DNA from: Vibrio breoganii
GTDB taxonomy: Bacteria > Pseudomonadota > Gammaproteobacteria > Enterobacterales > Vibrionaceae
DNA length: 64,000 nt
Direction of reading: 5' to 3'
Assembly (NCBI RefSeq): GCF_001677275.1
Contig: NZ_CP016177.1
Span: 496,001-560,000, forward strand
The translations under genes and the position numbers were made by a program. Numbering within the stretch: the stretch's first letter is position 1; the number at the start of each line of letters is the position of its first letter. The notes beneath the pieces were generated by a model that did no database searches, had not been told where the DNA came from, and worked only from the letters and a program-made list of their open reading frames with translations. Positions 18,303 to 30,577 of the stretch are shown here, in pieces.

Positions 18303-18376
18303 ACAACATTCCGTGTTGGGTTATGAAAAAGTGGCGCATGCGCCACAACGGAATGTTAAAAATTTAACATTCCGTT
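18303..18376 (-). promoter_or_regulatory. bamD terminator plus attenuator-like repeats at the mltF ribosome-binding site
   Basis: In minus-strand (RNA) order: AACGGAATGTTAAA (18376-18363), TT, TTTAACATTCCGTT (18360-18347), forming a perfect 14-bp hairpin. Then GTGGCGCATGCGCCAC (18346-18331), a perfect 16-bp palindrome followed by TTTTT (18330-18326), a good terminator. Then ACGGAATGTT (18314-18305), two bases, and the mltF ATG. The middle arm can pair 10 bp either with the first copy or with the last copy, which contains the mltF GGAA site. The pairing switch is inference; the repeats are direct observation. Confidence 0.7.
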
Positions 18377-18391
18377 TCTAGAATTTAACAC

Positions 18392-19141
18392 TTAAAGGGG
18401 ATTTAGCTCAATCAATTTTTCAGTTCGAGCAACCGCATCGTCTAAATTAAGCTCTTTATAAGCAATAAGTTGCAAGCGTAGAGACTTTCTAGCCGCATCT
18501 GTATCAGGATAGCTGCGCTGAATCTCTTGGCTGCGATTGATAGCGGCGATCCATGCTTCACGGCGGATATAAAAATCTGCTGTCGCATAGTCATAGTTTG
18601 CTAGGCGGTTCTTTAAGAAGACCAAGCGTTGCTGCGCATCTTCAGCGTATGGACTGTTTGGATAGCGTTGTAGCAGGCGCTTGAAGTCATTGAATGCCAG
18701 CTTAACAGGCTCTGGATCGCGATCTGAACGGTCGATGTTAAACACATCGTGAAGGAAGTTTCTGTCCTGCGCCATATGAGAAAGACCACGCATATACAGA
18801 ATCCAATCTGATTTTTCATGCGTTGGGTTCAAGCGAGTAAAGCGCTCAATGGTCGCGAGAGCTAGTGGTAGCTCATCATTCTTATAGTAGGCATACACAA
18901 GATCCAGCTGAACTTGCTCTGAATACGGACCGAATGGGTAACGAGAATCCAAAGCTTCCAGTTTTTCTACAGCAGAAGACCAATTACCTGCTCTTAAAGA
19001 GATTTGAGCCTCAGCATACAATTCTGCAGGTGGGATATCAGGTACGATTTCATCGCTACTGCTGCATCCAAAAAGCAACAAAGCAGACAGAAGACCGATT
19101 ATAGTTTGATGTTTCATGTTAAAACGAGAAGCCATGCTCAA
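18392..19141 (-). CDS. bamD: Outer membrane protein assembly factor BamD
   Basis: A 249-residue lipoprotein of the Bam complex. It is anchored to the inner face of the outer membrane and helps BamA insert beta-barrel proteins. The signal peptide ends in lipobox LFGC, with Cys26 lipidated. The mature protein is TPR repeats: AELYAEAQISLRAGNWSSAV, LDSRYPFGPYSEQVQLDLVYAYY, FKRLLQRYPNSPYAEDAQQR. The ATG at 19141 has a good AAGGAA site; the alternative ATG at 19117 would start MKHQTIIG, which looks more like other BamD N-termini but has no clear ribosome-binding site. It is divergent from rluD, an arrangement shared with enterobacteria. Confidence 0.95.
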   Translation of the reverse strand: MSMASRFNMKHQTIIGLLSALLLFGCSSSDEIVPDIPPAELYAEAQISLRAGNWSSAVEKLEALDSRYPFGPYSEQVQLDLVYAYYKNDELPLALATIERFTRLNPTHEKSDWILYMRGLSHMAQDRNFLHDVFNIDRSDRDPEPVKLAFNDFKRLLQRYPNSPYAEDAQQRLVFLKNRLANYDYATADFYIRREAWIAAINRSQEIQRSYPDTDAARKSLRLQLIAYKELNLDDAVARTEKLIELNPL

Positions 19142-19259
19142 TTAATTTATTTCCTTGGTTGCCGTTACAATCGACGAGTAAGCAGATACAATAACGGATA
19201 GAACGCTTATTTTTTCATATAAACAAGCATTAGTCCCACAGTTTTTTAAAAAGTTCGAT

Positions 19260-20234
19260 ATGGCCCAGCAGATAGAATTAAAAAGTACCGTAAAAGAGAG
19301 CCAACTAGGCCAACGCCTAGATCAGGCCATTGCAGAATTGTTCGACGAGTTTTCTCGTTCGCGCATGAAAGAGTGGTTGCTTGCTGGAAAAGTCAGCGTT
19401 GATGGCGTTGTCGTGACCAAAGCTCGCATAAAGGTAATGGGCGGTGAAGAGATCACAGTTCAAGCCGAGATCGAAGATGAAGAACGTTGGGAAGCGCAAG
19501 ATATCCCTCTAGACATCGTCTACGAAGACGAAGATTTATTGGTTATCAACAAGCCTCGTGGCTTTGTTGTTCACCCTGGAGCGGGTACCCCCGATAGCAC
19601 AGTGCTTAACGCCCTGTTGTTCCACTATCCACAAATCGCCGAAGTACCGCGTGCAGGTATTGTGCACCGTCTTGATAAAGACACTACAGGTTTGATGGTG
19701 GTGGCGAAGAATGTACCAACTCAGACTCGCCTTGTACGTGCTTTGCAAAAGCGCCGTATTACTCGTGAATACGAAGCGATTGCCATTGGCAAAATGACAG
19801 CCGGTGGCATGGTAGAAAAACCTATTGGTCGTCACTCTACTAAGCGCACCTTGATGGCAGTAAACGAATTAGGCAAGCCGGCCGTAACGCACTATCGAGT
19901 TGCGGAGCATTTCCGTGAACATACTCGTATTAGACTTCGTCTAGAAACCGGTCGTACTCACCAGATTCGTGTGCACATGTCTTATTTGCAACACCCTCTA
20001 CTTGGGGACATTGCTTACGGTGGTCGTGCGCGCATCCCTAAAGGGGCTTCAGAAGAGTTAACTGCGATGATTCGTGGCTTTGATCGTCAAGCCCTGCATG
20101 CGGTTATGCTGAAGTTTGATCATCCATCAAGCGGTGAAGAAATGCAGTTTCATGCACCTGTGCCTGATGACATGGTCGAAATGGCAGAGGCTCTGCGCCA
20201 AGATATGCGTCTGAACTACGAAGACGAATATTAA
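19260..20234 (+). CDS. rluD: 23S rRNA pseudouridine(1911/1915/1917) synthase
   Basis: A 324-residue RluA-family enzyme that modifies helix 69 of 23S rRNA. An N-terminal S4 RNA-binding domain (about 16-75, QRLDQAIAELFDEFSRSRMKEWLLAGKVSV) precedes the catalytic domain with the family motif GIVHRLDKDTTGLMVVAK (about 132-149), where the aspartate is the nucleophile, and RLETGRTHQIRVHM (about 224-237). The length is that of E. coli RluD (326). Its stop codon overlaps the pgeF start (TAATG), so the two are coupled. Confidence 0.97.
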   Translation: MAQQIELKSTVKESQLGQRLDQAIAELFDEFSRSRMKEWLLAGKVSVDGVVVTKARIKVMGGEEITVQAEIEDEERWEAQDIPLDIVYEDEDLLVINKPRGFVVHPGAGTPDSTVLNALLFHYPQIAEVPRAGIVHRLDKDTTGLMVVAKNVPTQTRLVRALQKRRITREYEAIAIGKMTAGGMVEKPIGRHSTKRTLMAVNELGKPAVTHYRVAEHFREHTRIRLRLETGRTHQIRVHMSYLQHPLLGDIAYGGRARIPKGASEELTAMIRGFDRQALHAVMLKFDHPSSGEEMQFHAPVPDDMVEMAEALRQDMRLNYEDEY

Positions 20235-20956
20235 TGAGTTACTTGCATCCTAGTTGGGACGTTGCAGATCGCGTGAAATCCATTAGCTCTACTCGAGTGG
20301 GTGGCTTCTCATCAGACGATTTTGCCAGTCTTAACTTAGGGATGCATGTGAATGATGACCCAGTTATCGTTCAAAGAAACCGAGAGCATCTTGCTGAGCT
20401 GAGCAAGATGCCTTCCCCTCCTGTGTGGATGAATCAAACACACTCTACCACTGTGGTCGAATTAACCGAGCCTACCTCTGAAACCATTGAAGCTGATGCC
20501 TTAGTGACATCTGTACCAGGGGTTGTATGCAGTGTTATGACCGCAGATTGCTTGCCTGTTTTATTCGCTAGCGTCGACGGCACGAAAGTGGCAAGCGTTC
20601 ATGCTGGATGGCGCGGTTTAGTCGGTGGGATCTTAGAAAACACGTTAAGCCATTTTACCTCTCCCGTTATTGCTTGGGTTGGTCCAGCCATTAGCTTGGA
20701 TGCATTTGAAGTGGGAGATGAAGTAAGGCAGCAGTTTGTTGATAGTAACGGTGGCGATGTCATTGCTTTTCATCAGCACAAACCAGGCAAGTGGATGGCC
20801 GATCTTCCCTTACTCGCCAAGCTGAGACTGCAAAGAGCGGGTTGCCATGATGTGACCCTTTCAGGCTTATGCACATACTCCGACTCAGAGCGTTTCTTTT
20901 CTTACCGCAGACAAGCATCTACTGGGCGTCAATCTAGCTTTATTTGGATTGAATAA
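20234..20956 (+). CDS. pgeF: Peptidoglycan editing factor PgeF (YfiH, laccase-domain / Cu-oxidase_4 family)
   Basis: A 240-residue cytoplasmic DUF152/YfiH-family protein. Motifs are WMNQTHSTTVVEL (a metal-ligand His near 73), TADCLPVLFASVDG (Cys near 107) and SVHAGWRGLVGG (His near 124), the His/Cys/His zinc set of the family. E. coli YfiH prevents misincorporation of L-Ser into peptidoglycan precursors; older annotations call it polyphenol oxidase or purine nucleosidase. It starts within the rluD stop codon (1-bp overlap), and clpB comes next with its own promoter. Confidence 0.9.
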   Translation: MSYLHPSWDVADRVKSISSTRVGGFSSDDFASLNLGMHVNDDPVIVQRNREHLAELSKMPSPPVWMNQTHSTTVVELTEPTSETIEADALVTSVPGVVCSVMTADCLPVLFASVDGTKVASVHAGWRGLVGGILENTLSHFTSPVIAWVGPAISLDAFEVGDEVRQQFVDSNGGDVIAFHQHKPGKWMADLPLLAKLRLQRAGCHDVTLSGLCTYSDSERFFSYRRQASTGRQSSFIWIE

Positions 20957-20977
20957 CTCTCCTTCTTATACCTAACA

Positions 20978-21006
20978 CTTGAAAATGCCTTTTGATGCAA
21001 CCATGT
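20978..21006 (+). promoter_or_regulatory. Sigma-32 heat-shock promoter of clpB
   Basis: CTTGAAA at 20978-20984 is a perfect -35 for RpoH. After 14 bp, AACCATGT (20999-21006) matches six of seven informative... the -10 consensus CCCCATNT at its CC-AT-T positions. The site is 40 bp upstream of the clpB ATG. Basis: consensus match. Confidence 0.75.
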
Positions 21007-21045
21007 GATAATTAAATACTCATTCATTGCTCTCAGGAGGCCAAC

Positions 21046-23622
21046 ATGCGTTACGATCGTTTAACCGGTAAATTTCAAGCCGCACTTTCTGATGCCCAAT
21101 CTTTGGCAGTAGGCCGAGATCATCAATATATCGAGCCATCACATCTACTCTTCTCTTTACTCAATCAAGAGGGAGGGAGCGTAAGACCACTATTAACCTT
21201 AATACAGGTTGATATTGCGCAGCTACGTGCTCAATTATCAGAAAAGCTGGATAGCTTTCCAAAAGTCAGTGGCATGTCTGCTGATGTACAAGTCTCTTCA
21301 TCACTGACCAAGCTACTTAATCTGTGCGATAAGTTCGCGCAAAAACGCAACGATAGTTACATCTCGTCTGAGTTGTTCTTGCAAGCGGCGATTCATGACA
21401 ACAGTCAGCTCGGGCCAATGCTCAAGTCTCAAGGTGTCACTGAAAAGAAAATCGTTGAAGCCATTGAAAAGATCACGGGTGGTCAAAAGGTAGATGACCC
21501 TAATGCCGAAGAGCAGCGTCAAGCATTAGAGAAATACACCATTGACCTTACTGCTCGTGCAGAGCAGGGCAAACTCGACCCAGTTATTGGTCGAGATGAT
21601 GAGATTCGTCGTACCATTCAAGTGCTGCAGCGCAGAACCAAAAACAACCCTGTACTGATTGGTGAACCGGGTGTAGGCAAAACCGCTATTGTCGAAGGAC
21701 TTGCTCAGCGCATTATCAATGATGAAGTCCCAGAAGGACTCAAAGGACGTCGCGTACTTGCTTTGGATATGGGCGCATTGATTGCCGGTGCCAAATATAG
21801 AGGTGAGTTTGAAGAGCGTCTAAAAGCAGTGCTGAATGAACTGGCTCAAGAAGAGGGTAATATCATCCTCTTTATCGATGAAATGCATACCATGGTCGGT
21901 GCGGGTAAAGCCGATGGCGCTATGGATGCCGGTAATATGCTAAAACCTGCATTGGCTCGAGGCGAACTTCACTGCGTTGGAGCAACAACATTAGATGAAC
22001 ACCGCCAATATATAGAGAAAGACCCAGCGCTTGAGCGCCGCTTTCAAAAAGTGCTGGTGGATGAGCCTAGTGTGGAAGATACCATCGCAATCCTGCGTGG
22101 CTTAAAAGAGAAGTATGAGCTTCACCACCATGTTGATATTACTGACCCTGCGATTGTTGCAGCTGCGACGCTATCACATCGTTATGTCTCTGACCGCCAA
22201 TTGCCAGATAAGGCGATAGACTTAATTGATGAGGCTGCCTCTTCTATTCGTATGCAGATCGACTCAAAGCCAGAGGCGATGGACAAGCTTGATCGTAAAA
22301 TCATTCAATTAAAGATGGAGCAGCAGGCGCTAAATAAAGAAGATGACGATGCCAGTCGTAAGCGCATAATGCTGATCAACGAAGAGCTGTCAGATAAAGA
22401 ACGCCAGTATGCTGAACTTGATGAGGTATGGACGGCTGAAAAAGCCTCACTATCGGGTACACAAAATATCAAAGCAGAGCTCGAGCAAGCGCGTTTAGAT
22501 ATTGAATTTGCGCGCCGAGCGGGCGACCTTAATCGAATGTCTGAGCTACAGTACGGTCGTATCCCTGAATTAGAGAAGCATCTGCAACTTGCCTCTGAAG
22601 CTGAGCAGAAAGAGCTGACCTTACTTAAGAATAAAGTAGGGGATGCAGAAATTGCAGAAGTGCTCTCAAAACAAACTGGTATTCCTGTGGCGAAGATGCT
22701 TGAGGCTGAAAAGTCTAAGCTATTGCGCATGGAAGAAGAGCTGCATGAAAATGTTATCGGACAAAATGAGGCAGTAAGCGCCGTTTCTGATGCTATACGT
22801 CGTAGTCGTGCGGGGCTCTCTGATCCCAATAAACCTATTGGGTCATTCTTATTCCTCGGTCCAACGGGTGTAGGTAAGACCGAGCTGTGCAAGACACTCG
22901 CCAACTTTATGTTTGATAGTGAAGATGCCATGGTTCGCATTGATATGTCCGAATTCATGGAAAAACACTCTGTTGCTAGATTAGTAGGCGCGCCTCCTGG
23001 TTATGTCGGTTACGAAGAGGGCGGGTATCTTACCGAAGCGATAAGACGTAAGCCTTATTCGGTTATTCTATTGGATGAAGTAGAGAAGGCGCATCCTGAC
23101 GTATTCAATATACTTCTGCAGGTGCTCGATGATGGGCGACTTACCGATGGACAAGGTCGTACGGTGGATTTCCGCAATACTGTCTTGATCATGACCTCTA
23201 ATTTAGGGTCTACGCAGATCCAAGAGGGATTTGGTGAGGCATCCTATGTGCAAATGAAAGAGCGAGTAATGGAAGTGGTGAGAAGCCATTTCCGTCCAGA
23301 GTTTTTAAACCGCGTGGATGAAAGTGTCGTCTTCCACCCTCTAGGTGAAAAACATATTCGCAATATTGCTTCTATTCAGCTTCAAGCATTGATTGCGCGT
23401 TTAGAAGCCAAAGAGTACCAGCTGTCTATTACTGATGAAGCGCTGGATAAAATTGCTCATATTGGTTTTGACCCTGTTTATGGTGCGAGACCACTTAAGC
23501 GTGCCATTCAACAATATATTGAAAATCCATTGGCAAAATCACTGTTGTCAGGAAAATTTGCTCCAGGAGAGCCAATAGAATTGGTTGTTGAAGGTGGTGA
23601 TATCGTCGCTAGACAAGGTTAA
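21046..23622 (+). CDS. clpB: ATP-dependent disaggregase ClpB
   Basis: An 858-residue Hsp104/ClpB AAA+ chaperone (E. coli: 857). Order: Clp N domain (about 1-145), AAA-1 with Walker [14 protein letters not shown] (near 206) and Walker [10 protein letters not shown], the coiled-coil middle domain (about 400-525, [20 protein letters not shown]), AAA-2 with [12 protein letters not shown] (near 605) and [11 protein letters not shown], and the C-terminal D2-small domain. It disentangles aggregated proteins together with DnaK. No ClpP-binding loop is expected in this family. A strong AGGAGG site precedes the ATG, and a sigma-32 promoter lies upstream. Confidence 0.98.
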   Translation: MRYDRLTGKFQAALSDAQSLAVGRDHQYIEPSHLLFSLLNQEGGSVRPLLTLIQVDIAQLRAQLSEKLDSFPKVSGMSADVQVSSSLTKLLNLCDKFAQKRNDSYISSELFLQAAIHDNSQLGPMLKSQGVTEKKIVEAIEKITGGQKVDDPNAEEQRQALEKYTIDLTARAEQGKLDPVIGRDDEIRRTIQVLQRRTKNNPVLIGEPGVGKTAIVEGLAQRIINDEVPEGLKGRRVLALDMGALIAGAKYRGEFEERLKAVLNELAQEEGNIILFIDEMHTMVGAGKADGAMDAGNMLKPALARGELHCVGATTLDEHRQYIEKDPALERRFQKVLVDEPSVEDTIAILRGLKEKYELHHHVDITDPAIVAAATLSHRYVSDRQLPDKAIDLIDEAASSIRMQIDSKPEAMDKLDRKIIQLKMEQQALNKEDDDASRKRIMLINEELSDKERQYAELDEVWTAEKASLSGTQNIKAELEQARLDIEFARRAGDLNRMSELQYGRIPELEKHLQLASEAEQKELTLLKNKVGDAEIAEVLSKQTGIPVAKMLEAEKSKLLRMEEELHENVIGQNEAVSAVSDAIRRSRAGLSDPNKPIGSFLFLGPTGVGKTELCKTLANFMFDSEDAMVRIDMSEFMEKHSVARLVGAPPGYVGYEEGGYLTEAIRRKPYSVILLDEVEKAHPDVFNILLQVLDDGRLTDGQGRTVDFRNTVLIMTSNLGSTQIQEGFGEASYVQMKERVMEVVRSHFRPEFLNRVDESVVFHPLGEKHIRNIASIQLQALIARLEAKEYQLSITDEALDKIAHIGFDPVYGARPLKRAIQQYIENPLAKSLLSGKFAPGEPIELVVEGGDIVARQG

Positions 23623-23730
23623 TCACCTAAATTACTCGTTTATTTCACGGTAGAATTAGCACGAAAACGTTTGCTTTGTTTGAAAAATAAACGGTCAGTG
23701 CTTTTTGTTGAAAAAAGTCCTTTCTAGGGG

Positions 23731-23758
23731 TTGTCAGGGGGCGTTTTATTCTTATAAT
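23731..23758 (+). promoter_or_regulatory. rRNA operon promoter P1
   Basis: -35 TTGTCA (23731-23736), 16-bp spacer, perfect -10 TATAAT (23753-23758), followed by the GC-rich discriminator GCGCCTCC. This discriminator is the hallmark of stringently (ppGpp/DksA) controlled rrn P1 promoters. The T/A-rich sequence upstream could serve as an UP element. Confidence 0.85.
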
Positions 23759-23833
23759 GCGCCTCCGTTGTCACGATAAACATCGCAGACAACAAGCGGT
23801 TCTAAAAAGATGAAATGATTAATAAAAAAGTGG

Positions 23834-23861
23834 TTGACACTGATAATTATCTCATTAGAAT
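23834..23861 (+). promoter_or_regulatory. rRNA operon promoter P2
   Basis: -35 TTGACA (perfect, 23834-23839), spacer of 16, -10 TAGAAT (23856-23861). It lies about 100 bp downstream of P1, the usual tandem layout. The initially transcribed region contains GGCCGTCCGC, a 10-mer also found in the terminators behind this operon. Confidence 0.82.
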
Positions 23862-23898
23862 AGGCCGTCCGCTTGGAGAGGTAACCCTTGAAAAGCAA

Positions 23899-23910
23899 CG
23901 CTCTTTAACA
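23899..23910 (+). promoter_or_regulatory. rrn boxA antitermination site (leader)
   Basis: CGCTCTTTAACA, matching the rrn boxA core bound by NusB/NusE, about 200 bp before 16S. It is followed by the box C-like AATCTGTGTGGGCACTC seen in enterobacterial rrn leaders. The rest of 23623-24112 is leader and promoter DNA without a gene. Confidence 0.85.
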
Positions 23911-24112
23911 ATTTAAACCTATCAATCTGTGTGGGCACTCGTTGATGATAATCGAAAAGATTTATCAATGAACTGAGTGACCAAAACGATGACTTTTAGT
24001 CATTGGCACAGTCAATTCATTATCGTTCTGTTGGAACGATAATAGCTTTAGAATTACATAAGTAGTTTTGAAGTCAGTATTCATTGAGCCGTTCTTCGGA
24101 ACAACAAAACTT

Positions 24113-25665
<1,553 letters not shown>

Positions 25666-25730
25666 TACGATGATTACTCACGATGAGTGTCCACACAGAT
25701 TGATATGGTTTAGAAAGTAAAGAGAGATTT

Positions 25731-25756
25731 TTGAAACACCCCCCAAGGTGTTTCAA
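25731..25756 (+). other. Processing hairpin between 16S and tRNA-Glu
   Basis: 10-bp perfect arms TTGAAACACC/GGTGTTTCAA with loop CCCCAA. It is not followed by a T run, so an RNA processing stem is more likely than a terminator. Confidence 0.55.
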
Positions 25757-25795
25757 CAGTTTATGTTTGCTCTTCGGAGTAAAGATAAATCTAGT

Positions 25796-25871
25796 GTCCC
25801 GTTCGTCTAGAGGCCTAGGACACCGCCCTTTCACGGCGGTAACAGGGGTTCGACTCCCCTACGGGATACCA
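25796..25871 (+). tRNA. tRNA-Glu (TTC)
   Basis: 76 nt including an encoded CCA. Anticodon TTC in CCCTTTCACGG; T-arm GGTTCGACTCC; acceptor GTCCCGT pairs with ACGGGAT (G-U at the first pair). First of four spacer tRNAs. Confidence 0.97.
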
Positions 25872-25873
25872 TT

Positions 25874-25949
25874 GGGTCGTTAGCTCAGCTGGTAGAGCAG
25901 TTGACTTTTAATCAATTGGTCGCAGGTTCGAATCCTGCACGACCCACCA
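25874..25949 (+). tRNA. tRNA-Lys (TTT)
   Basis: 76 nt including CCA. Anticodon TTT in GACTTTTAATC; acceptor GGGTCGT/ACGACCC. It lies two bases after tRNA-Glu. Confidence 0.97.
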
Positions 25950-25973
25950 TTTTCTCCCCTTAAAAGGAGAAAA
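25950..25973 (+). other. Processing hairpin between tRNA-Lys and tRNA-Ala
   Basis: Arms TTTTCTCC/GGAGAAAA around CCTTAAAA, lying in the 37-bp gap between two spacer tRNAs. Likely an RNase processing element in the precursor. Confidence 0.5.
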
Positions 25974-25986
25974 TAGTTCCTAAGAT

Positions 25987-26062
25987 GGGGCTATAGCTCA
26001 GCTGGGAGAGCGCCTGCCTTGCACGCAGGAGGTCTGCGGTTCGATCCCGCATAGCTCCACCA
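25987..26062 (+). tRNA. tRNA-Ala (TGC)
   Basis: 76 nt including CCA. Anticodon TGC in CCTTGCACGCAGG; acceptor GGGGCTA/TAGCTCC (one G-U). T-arm GGTTCGATCCC. Confidence 0.97.
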
Positions 26063-26097
26063 TCTTAGAATGTTCATACCACTGAACAATAAAATGT

Positions 26098-26173
26098 GGG
26101 CGATTAGCTCAGTTGGGAGAGCACCTCCCTTACAAGGAGGGGGTCACTGGTTCGAGCCCGGTATCGCCCACCA
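26098..26173 (+). tRNA. tRNA-Val (TAC)
   Basis: 76 nt including CCA. Anticodon TAC in CCCTTACAAGG; acceptor GGGCGAT/ATCGCCC. Last of the spacer tRNAs. Confidence 0.97.
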
Positions 26174-26578
26174 TTCTCTAACTATTTTTGGAAACTTATT
26201 CCAAACCAGAACAAGAAATTGATACTGGTTGGGATTTTTGTCGCCTAAGCGAAGTAACTGAAAGTAATTAGAAAATGTTTTTTTATTGCCTTTTGGCTAG
26301 AAATTCATGCTCTTTAACAATTTGGAAAGCTGACGATAAATAATGTGATTTCATTATTTATCAAATTTAAAAGTTCTCAAATCCTATATCTTTATTGATG
26401 TAGGTACCAACACACATTCAAGTGTTCTTGGGAATGTACTCTTGCCAGAGTGCATTCAAATTTGAGTCCGGCAAAATCGAATGTTATCTCGCTCATAATA
26501 AAGAGATAACGCACCTTGGAAACGTCATACTGCAGCGTAGCAACTGCATTGCGTAAGCAAGACCCTTTGGGGTTGTAT
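26174..26578 (+). other. Spacer between tRNA-Val and 23S, with second boxA
   Basis: 405 bp of transcribed spacer without a gene. TGCTCTTTAACA at 26308-26319 is a second boxA antiterminator, as usual before 23S. The rest is A/T-rich precursor RNA that would form the 23S processing stem. Confidence 0.8.
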
Positions 26579-29468
<2,890 letters not shown>

Positions 29469-29577
29469 ACAACACCCAAGGGGTTTTGTGGACTCGAAGT
29501 AAGAACTTTGAATGTGTGATAAAAACTTTTAACTCTCTTTTATAGAGAAGCAGCTTTCCGAATTATTAATTTTTGCT

Positions 29578-29603
29578 TTCAGCTTTTTTTTGAAAAAGCT
29601 GAA
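29578..29603 (+). other. Strong hairpin between 23S and 5S
   Basis: 11-bp arms TTCAGCTTTTT/AAAAAGCTGAA with a TTTG loop. It ends 15 bp before 5S, so it is probably a precursor processing stem; the T-rich part is inside the stem and not after it. Confidence 0.5.
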
Positions 29604-29618
29604 GACAAATAAGAAATT

Positions 29619-29738
29619 TGCTTGGCGACCATAGCATTGTGGACCCACCTGATTCCATGCCGAACTCAGAAGTGAAACATAATAGCGCCGATGGTAGTGT
29701 GGGGTTTCCCCATGTGAGAGTAGGACATCGCCAGGCTT
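29619..29738 (+). rRNA. rrf: 5S ribosomal RNA
   Basis: 120 nt. It starts TGCTTGGCGACC, contains CCATGCCGAACTCAGAAGTG and GGTAGTGTGGGG, and ends with TCGCCAGGCTT pairing with the start. Size and landmarks match bacterial 5S. Confidence 0.97.
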
Positions 29739-29929
29739 TGAACATAAATTGTTCCCGTAACTTGCATCTTTTGCCGATGCGATGCTCATGTACTAACGTA
29801 CACTGTGCTTCTCTCGACAAAATCTGCGGCGTCACAGAAACAATTTAAAGTCCAAAGCAACAAAAGTGTCAGACTTTGGATGAAAGACTTTGATTGGTTT
29901 CATTAGAAATTAATCGCACAAATTGGTGC

Positions 29930-30006
29930 GGAGTGGTAGTTCAGTTGGTTAGAATACCGGCCTGTCACGCCGGGGGTCGCGGGTTCGAGTCCCGTCCACT
30001 CCGCCA
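29930..30006 (+). tRNA. tRNA-Asp (GTC)
   Basis: 77 nt including an encoded CCA. Anticodon GTC in GCCTGTCACGCC; acceptor GGAGTGG/CCACTCC. It is the distal tRNA of the rRNA operon and is followed 5 bp later by a strong terminator. The last bases recur 197 bp downstream (30193-30210). Confidence 0.97.
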
Positions 30007-30011
30007 CTAAT

Positions 30012-30047
30012 AAAAAGCCCTAGTCGAAAGACTAGGGCTTTTTTTCG
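30012..30047 (+). terminator. rRNA operon terminator T1
   Basis: 14-bp arms AAAAAGCCCTAGTC/GACTAGGGCTTTTT around a GAAA tetraloop, followed by more T. This is a very strong rho-independent terminator directly after tRNA-Asp. Confidence 0.95.
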
Positions 30048-30073
30048 TCTATAGCTTTAGCATTAATTGAAAC

Positions 30074-30117
30074 AAAACCTCAGACTAGCCGTCCGCGACG
30101 AAAGGCTGAGGTTTTTT
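30074..30117 (+). terminator. Second terminator T2 with long inner segment
   Basis: Arms AAAACCTCAG/CTGAGGTTTT enclose ACTAGCCGTCCGCGACGAAAGG, then TTTTTT. The inner segment is nearly identical to that of T3. There is no gene between T1 and T2. Confidence 0.7.
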
Positions 30118-30192
30118 GCTATCTGGATTATATTTTGCTCTGGGAGCAAACGAGTCCCGCTCGTGCGCGAGTTCGATTGAACCCAAGCCGGG

Positions 30193-30219
30193 CCACTCCG
30201 CCACTAATAAGAAGCCCTA
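30193..30219 (+). repeat. Copied tail of tRNA-Asp and its terminator start
   Basis: CCACTCCGCCACTAATAA (30193-30210) exactly repeats 29996-30013, the last 11 bases of tRNA-Asp plus its 3' flank, and the following GAAGCCCTAG repeats the start of the T1 terminator with one change. No D-arm or anticodon arm is found upstream, so it is a remnant, not a functional tRNA. Confidence 0.75.
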
Positions 30220-30256
30220 GACTGGCCGTCCGCGTCGAAAGACTAGGGCTTTTTTC
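30212..30256 (+). terminator. Third terminator T3, a T1 copy with an insertion
   Basis: Arms AAGCCCTAG/CTAGGGCTT with T6. Compared with T1 it has the same stem, but the loop is replaced by ACTGGCCGTCCGCGTCGAAAGA. That inner segment matches T2 except at a few bases. Confidence 0.75.
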
Positions 30257-30530
30257 TTGCCTGTAGAAAAACTTTCTTAGCGAACATACTTACCTTTTGC
30301 TCCGTGCAATTCTGTCCATCGTTAATTACATATTGTCTGCGATCTATTCCTGCTGGTATGGTCTAGCTCATATGTGAGCTGTGATAATGAGTACGTACCT
30401 GTTTCAACCAACACCTACAGGTTTCTTAGGATATTAATAGGCATGCAGTATAAAGAGTTTATGAGACCAACCAGAGCCCTTAGCCTAAAGAACCCAGAAC
30501 CCAGAACCCAGAACCCAGAACCCCAGTCAC
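30257..30530. repeat. Non-coding stretch with AGAACCC heptamer array
   Basis: No convincing gene between the rRNA operon terminators and the EamA gene. At 30489-30523 there are five exact tandem copies of AGAACCC, and a further C follows. The 64-residue frame at 30374-30568 encodes this repeat in part (PEPRTQNPEPQ) and is probably not a gene. Confidence 0.85.
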
Positions 30531-30556
30531 AAAAAAAGGCCACCTCTCGGCAGCCT
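30531..30556 (-). terminator. Terminator of the EamA-family gene
   Basis: On the minus strand AGGCTGCC/GGTGGCCT pair fully if two G-U pairs are allowed, around GAGA, and TTTTTTT follows. It lies 22 bp beyond the stop of the EamA gene. Confidence 0.75.
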
Positions 30557-30577
30557 CTCCAATCTTAACTATCAGAA

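Noticed and set aside
22305..22958. 217-residue frame opposite clpB
   Set aside because: Serine/arginine-rich shadow of the clpB coding sequence.
30140..30198. A second complete tRNA-Asp before T3
   Set aside because: Only the 3' tail is repeated; no acceptor 5' strand, D-arm or anticodon arm can be found.
30374..30568. 64-residue frame with PEPRTQNPEPQ
   Set aside because: Half of it is translation of the AGAACCC array; no ribosome-binding site.
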